DNA of 38,860 nucleotides, from the NCBI GenBank assembly GCA_018662825.1, contig JABJFI010000087.1, forward strand, positions 1-38,860. The letters run 5' to 3'. The notes below the pieces were generated by a model. That model was not told the origin of the DNA, did not search any database, and saw nothing but the letters and a program-made list of their open reading frames with translations. The DNA is from Methanobacteriota archaeon. GTDB lineage: Archaea > Thermoplasmatota > Poseidoniia > Poseidoniales > Poseidoniaceae. Numbering within the stretch: position 1 is the stretch's first letter; each line of letters opens with the position of its first letter. Positions 35,239-38,860 of the stretch are shown here, piece by piece. A program made the position numbers and the translations under genes.

Positions 35239-35808
35239 ATGGCTTCAAAGGGCAATTCAAAAATCGACGCGTTAACTGCACTTCCAGGAATTGGAGCTGC
35301 GACAGCAAAAAAATTAATCAGTGCTAAAATAGATACAGTGTCTAAAATAGCGTCTGCAGGTTCCAAAAAACTCCAAGATGCAGGCCTCAGTGCCGCAGTT
35401 GCAAAGAAAATTGGTGCCGCTGCAAAGACTGCTGACAAAGCCTCAAAGTCCGCCAAAAAGGCTGCGACCAAAGCCAAGACAGCAACCAAGTCCACCGCCA
35501 AGAAATCAACAGCAGCGGCTAAAAAGGCAGCAGCAAAAACGACGTCGGCTTCTAAAAAAGCAGCATCTAAGGCCAAGACAGCAACCAAGTCCACCGCCAA
35601 GAAAACCACTGCCGCCGCAAAAAAAGCAGCATCTAAAACCAAATCAGCAGCAAAGAAAGTGTCACAAAAGGCTTCCAAAGCAAAGAAGACCGCAGTTTCT
35701 AAGGCCAAACAAACCGTCAAATCTTCGAAGTCGACCGATGGCCGAAAAGGCTCTACACTCCGTGTTCCACGTAGTGTAACCGATATGCCATGGTTCAAGA
35801 AAAAGTGA
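35239..35808 (+). CDS. Helix-hairpin-helix protein with histone-H1-like Lys/Ala tail
   Basis: From ATG 35239 the first 50 residues hold a helix-hairpin-helix type motif (IDALTALPGIGAATAKKLISA; VSKIASAGSKKLQDAGLS). About 110 residues of Lys/Ala/Thr/Ser repeats follow (KKAATKAKTATKSTAKKSTAAAK), similar to the tails of histone H1 and bacterial H1-like proteins. The C-terminus is distinct (STLRVPRSVTDMPWFKKK). The protein is very basic and likely binds DNA without sequence preference, a candidate nucleoid protein. The track start adds 11 residues; ATG 35239 has GGTGG just upstream. The composition is unlike neighbouring genes. Confidence 0.85.
   Translation: MASKGNSKIDALTALPGIGAATAKKLISAKIDTVSKIASAGSKKLQDAGLSAAVAKKIGAAAKTADKASKSAKKAATKAKTATKSTAKKSTAAAKKAAAKTTSASKKAASKAKTATKSTAKKTTAAAKKAASKTKSAAKKVSQKASKAKKTAVSKAKQTVKSSKSTDGRKGSTLRVPRSVTDMPWFKKK
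35473..35604 (+). repeat. Identical 33-base direct repeats in the H1-like tail
   Basis: GCCAAGACAGCAACCAAGTC and the next 13 bases are identical at 35473-35505 and 35572-35604, a 99-base (33-codon) offset. This shows that part of the Lys/Ala tail expanded by duplication. Confidence 0.88.
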
Positions 35809-35865
35809 ATCGAGATTCCGCAATAATGCGTTAGCATTGAATACCGTCGTGGCACACAACCTTTC

Positions 35866-36048
35866 ATGCCCCGACGGAAATACGGCCGGTTGAGAAAAAC
35901 CGTCGAAACACCGTCAAAAGAAAATTGTTCACGTTGTCGTTCAGGCAAACATTGTCCGATTGAAGGTCATAGTGGGCAAGAAATAACTCCGCATCGCGAA
36001 TGGAGCGGCCCCCCATCTGTCAAGAAACGAAAACAAAAGCGCACGTAA
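35866..36048 (+). CDS. Tiny basic Cys protein, possible zinc binder
   Basis: A 60-residue ORF with basic ends (MPRRKYGRLRK; VKKRKQKRT) and a central CSRCRSGKHCPIEGH motif (C21, C24, C30, H35) that could bind one zinc. It lies between the H1-like gene and the recombinase, with its stop immediately next to the recombinase stop. No homologue is recognised, and its shortness makes the call moderate. The Cys/His pattern and the lack of a competing frame favour it being real. Confidence 0.5.
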   Translation: MPRRKYGRLRKTVETPSKENCSRCRSGKHCPIEGHSGQEITPHREWSGPPSVKKRKQKRT

Positions 36049-37146
36049 TCATTCAATGCCTATCGAACTGGTTGAAGGTGTAGTTTCAACGAGCTCATCA
36101 TCACTGTTCGTATTTGCTGCCGCAGCAGCCTCGAGCGTTTCCCGCGTAGCCTGAGCACGATGGTATACTTCGCGTAATGTTTGGTCTGAGATTTCCAGAT
36201 ACACTCGTGTTGTGGCAATGCTTGAATGGCCAAGAAGACGTTGAATTGTCACTAAATCTGCACCGCGTTCTAACAAACCCGTAGCAAAATTATGCCGTAA
36301 CACATGCGGCGTTAATTTCCCCTTCGGGAGGCCAGCCTCTCGAGCTAGAGAATCCATCAACCGCTGAACTCCACGAGGCTGTAGTCGACGCCCTGCTGAA
36401 TTCAATAGGAACGCAAAATCATCATCTCTGACCCGTGCTTCGCGAATTGGAATCCATGCATGAATGCGCTCAAGCGTTCTGCGAGTGAACAACACCAAAC
36501 GGTCTTTGTCCCCTTTCCCACCATAGACCCGAGCAGAACCATCTTCTAGATCGATATCATTTCTGTCAAGATTGCACACTTCACTCACCCGTAAACCTGT
36601 GTCAAGCATCATTGTTACGACAATCGAAGCAACCGGATTTTCACTTTTGGCTGAGGCATCCAAAACCATTGTCATTTCTCTTCGATTTAAAGTCCGAGGA
36701 AGCCGCTTTCCTGTTCGAGCTCGTACCAAATGGTCCGGCCAGCGATGACCAAGCCATTTGAGTAAATGACGTGCAGCAGCAAGGCGCGCATTGTAAGTGG
36801 TTGGACGCAAATCGGACAATCCATGTGTCCACCGGTCAATTCTCCCGTTAAGTGGCTCCATCCGTTCAGCCAATTCGTATACAGTCATTTTCTGATAATC
36901 TGACTCACTCAGAACATTTTCGTCAAGTAGGGTCGTTTCGATTAAAGCGCGTAATCCACTTGCATAGGATTTTTGCGTATTCAAGGATTTATTTTCCGCC
37001 TTCAATGTCTGCATATAACAATCGAGCCAAGGCAAATTTTGCATGTGGCTGAGACGCGGTGGAAGCGTGACTGAGGCATCATTTAGCCGTAGTTGGCTCG
37101 GCCTCAAAGCCTTGCGATTTCGCTCCTCTCTTCTCCGCGTATTCAT
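36049..37146 (-). CDS. Tyrosine recombinase of the XerC/XerD (XerA) type
   Basis: All six catalytic positions are seen: Arg186 (DTGLRVSEV), Lys211 (GGKGDKDR), His281 and Arg284 (TPHVLRHNFATG), His307 (LLGHSSIATT) and Tyr316 (RVYLEI). The N-terminal SAM-like core-binding domain is at about 38-145 (ENKSLNTQKSYASGLRAL). This fits an archaeal XerA that resolves chromosome dimers at a dif site, or an element-borne integrase. No att sites, tRNA junction or phage genes adjoin, which favours a housekeeping role. A short perfect inverted repeat lies just upstream. The C-terminal tail (DELVETTPSTSSIGIE) is extra. Confidence 0.93.
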   Translation of the reverse strand: MNTRRREERNRKALRPSQLRLNDASVTLPPRLSHMQNLPWLDCYMQTLKAENKSLNTQKSYASGLRALIETTLLDENVLSESDYQKMTVYELAERMEPLNGRIDRWTHGLSDLRPTTYNARLAAARHLLKWLGHRWPDHLVRARTGKRLPRTLNRREMTMVLDASAKSENPVASIVVTMMLDTGLRVSEVCNLDRNDIDLEDGSARVYGGKGDKDRLVLFTRRTLERIHAWIPIREARVRDDDFAFLLNSAGRRLQPRGVQRLMDSLAREAGLPKGKLTPHVLRHNFATGLLERGADLVTIQRLLGHSSIATTRVYLEISDQTLREVYHRAQATRETLEAAAAANTNSDDELVETTPSTSSIGIE

Positions 37147-37161
37147 TGGCGTTCACCGCCT

Positions 37162-37176
37162 CCCGCCTAGGGCGGG
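37162..37176. promoter_or_regulatory. Perfect inverted repeat upstream of the recombinase gene
   Basis: CCCGCC-TAG-GGCGGG is a six-base perfect palindrome with a three-base centre, 16-30 bases before the recombinase start on the minus strand. It could form a small hairpin in the leader or be an operator. No matching copy elsewhere in the window was noticed. Confidence 0.45.
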
Positions 37177-37289
37177 TGTGCATCCCGTGCTCCGTAGAGC
37201 AGAAGAGAAGAATACGGACTACCATATCAAACCACCGCGCGTTTACCCGAACGAGCAATCGAGATTTAGGCCTTCGGCTTGACACCGAG

Positions 37290-38543
37290 TTAAGCATTGG
37301 TTTCTTCAGATGAGGGGACATCAAAGGCTTTCTGTGGCACATCAAGCATTGCTTGTCGCAGTGAAGCCCTCAATTCGGTGAGTTCTCCATAGCAGATCAA
37401 CACATCCTCATATCGCAATTGTAGTTCATTGCTCGGATTCCACAGTAAACTGTTATCGCGAGAAAGAGCAAAGACAGGAATATCAATCTTTGATTTGAAT
37501 AAACTCGCCAGTGGCTGTCCAACAAGAATTGGATGATTTCGAATTTGAAGTGAAAGAACTCCTGCCCCAGGAACCGTTCGAAGCAATTGGTCGAGGTCTA
37601 CTTCTGAGAAAGCAGTTTCACTAGTGACATAATCGATAATCTCTCCAGCAACGTTGACGCCACTCGCTTTCTCGATTCCTTCGAGACCGGGAGACGAATT
37701 CACTTCGAGAACCAAAGGACCGTTCTTTGCTTCAAGTAAATCAACACCAGCAACATGTAGGCCAAGAACTCGAGCCGCCCGGCAAGCCGCCTCTTCGAAT
37801 TCTTTTGGCAAATCAACATTTTCAACCGTGCCATTGAGGTGGTAATTACTTCTAAATTCTCTTCCACGGGCCCGACGACGCATACTTGCAACGACACGGT
37901 CGCCGACTACCAAAGCCCGAATATCCGTTCCATGAGATTCTGCAATGTATTCTTGAATCAAGATTGAACGCCCAGTGAGTAATAATCCTTGAACAAGGTT
38001 GCGCGCTTCTCGGATGGTGTGCCGCAAAAACACACCTTGCCCTTGTGTACCTTGGGTGACTTTGATGACAACGGGTAGGCCACCAACAAAGTCAACTGCG
38101 GTTTCAACATCAATAATATCTCGAACATAAGTTGTTCGAGGAACTGGGATTCTGTTTCGGGCAAGAATTTGAGAAGCGTGAAGTTTATCTCGACTTTTGA
38201 GAATTCCTGCTCCAGTATTCGCAGTCCAAATTCCTAATTGCTCTAAATGTCGGAGTACGGCTACGCCGTGTTTGGTAATTGAATGCCCGATACGCGGAAT
38301 AACAGCATCATAATTGAACGGTTCACCGTTATGAAGAATGTCAATTCTTCCATCTGCAACGAATAATGAGAACTTCATTGGGTCTGCCACATAGGGTTTA
38401 AGCCCACGTTTTTTTGCCTCTTCGACTAACCTTCTAGTGCTGTAGAGGCGGGGACCTCTTGAAAGGATGGCAATTCGGAGGTCCACATCATTCGCAACCC
38501 CCCCATCGCGATTCACACTAGACTCCTCCATGAGTGTCGACAT
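37290..38543 (-). CDS. RimK-like ATP-grasp protein fused to an RCK_C-like domain
   Basis: The ATP-grasp core resembles RimK ligases, which add amino acids to a protein or peptide carboxyl. It has RIAILSRGPRLYSTRRLVEEAK (pre-ATP-grasp fold), LPVVIKVTQGTQGQGVFL (nucleotide loop), ILIQEYIAESHGTDIRALV and LVLEVNSSPGLEGIEKASG (metal-binding end). Residues about 325-400 resemble a TrkA/RCK C-terminal domain (GVLSLQIRNHPILVGQPLASLF; YEDVLICYGELTELRAS), a regulatory module found in ion channels. The track opens at 38681; the ATG at 38543 is preferred (417 residues) because the earlier residues overlap the divergent gene. Substrate and the ligand of the C-terminal domain are unknown. Confidence 0.85.
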   Translation of the reverse strand: MSTLMEESSVNRDGGVANDVDLRIAILSRGPRLYSTRRLVEEAKKRGLKPYVADPMKFSLFVADGRIDILHNGEPFNYDAVIPRIGHSITKHGVAVLRHLEQLGIWTANTGAGILKSRDKLHASQILARNRIPVPRTTYVRDIIDVETAVDFVGGLPVVIKVTQGTQGQGVFLRHTIREARNLVQGLLLTGRSILIQEYIAESHGTDIRALVVGDRVVASMRRRARGREFRSNYHLNGTVENVDLPKEFEEAACRAARVLGLHVAGVDLLEAKNGPLVLEVNSSPGLEGIEKASGVNVAGEIIDYVTSETAFSEVDLDQLLRTVPGAGVLSLQIRNHPILVGQPLASLFKSKIDIPVFALSRDNSLLWNPSNELQLRYEDVLICYGELTELRASLRQAMLDVPQKAFDVPSSEETNA

Positions 38544-38585
38544 TCCGCCGCGCCTTTCAAGTGCTCGCTTGAAATCGGGGTAAAC

Positions 38586-38860
38586 ATGACCGAAGAGGGC
38601 GCAGTCGCAGCGAGTGAAGAAATTCCCGTCGATGATGACCATGATGAAGTGGTTGAAATCCTTACTTTGGAACAACGTCAAGAAGAACTTGTGAAATCAC
38701 GATGGAATGTTTTTCTGTGGCTCGGTGTAGCGGTTTTGATGTTTACTTTTGCACTATTCCCAATGCCATTTAGTGCTGATTCAGAAGGGTTGTCAAATTC
38801 TGCACAGAAAGATATTGGGTTAGTATGGGGCCCATCTTTGCCAGGCGATGATTTGTTTGA
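38586..38860 (+). CDS. Partial membrane protein cut by the window edge
   Basis: An open frame from ATG 38586 continues past the last base without a stop. It is absent from the ORF track, probably because it is truncated. It encodes MTEEGAVAASEEIPVDDDHD, a charged stretch with many Glu residues, then a hydrophobic segment WNVFLWLGVAVLMFTFALF and a polar part. This suggests an acidic cytoplasmic N-terminus and at least one TM segment. The start lies 42 bases from the divergent RimK-like start, so they share a promoter region. Family unknown. Confidence 0.7.
   Translation, partial: MTEEGAVAASEEIPVDDDHDEVVEILTLEQRQEELVKSRWNVFLWLGVAVLMFTFALFPMPFSADSEGLSNSAQKDIGLVWGPSLPGDDLF

Noticed and set aside
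35163-35948. Minus-strand ORF of 261 residues rich in Ala, Phe and Val
   Set aside because: It lies opposite the Lys/Ala-rich H1-like gene; the low-complexity tail reads open on both strands.
36049-37146. Tyrosine recombinase as evidence of an integrated element
   Set aside because: No direct repeats, tRNA junction, or phage/plasmid genes flank it; housekeeping neighbours on both sides fit a XerA role.

Overview
The window looks like a chromosomal segment of a marine planktonic euryarchaeon, most probably Marine Group II (Poseidoniia/Poseidoniales). The information-processing genes are archaeal: primase large subunit PriL, topoisomerase VI A and B, TFB, RpoP, Sec61-beta, a clamp-loader-like AAA+ protein, a DUF373 membrane protein and an MptE-like (DUF115) pterin enzyme. 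They are mixed with genes of bacterial flavour: GalU-type nucleotidyltransferase, GcvH, RNase HI, a PlsC-type acyltransferase, a RimK-type ATP-grasp protein and a very large secreted VWA/CARDB-like protein. The lineage call is inference from gene content; no rRNA gene is present to confirm it.

Layout. 1-5.3 kb: a minus-strand pair (zinc-ribbon protein plus an unknown protein), a CBS-pair protein, then DUF373 membrane protein and PriL on the minus strand, and MptE-like enzyme on the plus strand. 5.3-9.8 kb: a small two-TM protein, a class II aldolase/adducin-like protein with long PPSG and acidic repeats, tRNA-Asp(GTC), a tandem-duplicated small domain protein, rpoP, an RFC-like AAA+ protein and tRNA-Arg(CCT). 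9.9-16 kb: a plus-strand run of an unknown four-TM protein, an FAD flavoprotein of the SdhA/FrdA family, a HIT protein translationally coupled to a PlsC-like acyltransferase, and a possible DUF2299-like protein. 16.1-21.2 kb: one 1704-residue secreted, C-terminally anchored protein in which a VWA domain appears to be inserted in blade 4 of a seven-bladed propeller. 21.2-28.5 kb: minus-strand ArsR-type regulator, a two-TM protein, the top6B-top6A operon and a swivel-first aconitase-family fusion. 28.7-32.5 kb: TFB, a HEAT-like protein, a small membrane protein and GalU. 32.5-38.9 kb: GcvH-RNase HI coupled pair, an unknown small protein, Sec61-beta, an unknown 287-residue protein, a helix-hairpin-helix/histone-H1-like protein, a tiny Cys protein, a XerC/D-type recombinase, a RimK-like/RCK_C-like fusion and the start of a membrane protein cut by the window edge.

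The window is dense: no gene-free stretch exceeds about 225 bases. Several starts are better placed internally than in the ORF track because Shine-Dalgarno-like sites, stop/start overlaps or domain boundaries support them. No CRISPR array, insertion sequence, rRNA or clear prophage was seen. The most unusual items are the propeller/VWA surface protein, the duplicated beta-grasp-like protein, the H1-like nucleoid protein candidate, and several family members that lack canonical active-site residues (class II aldolase-like, SdhA-like, RFC-like, PlsC-like).
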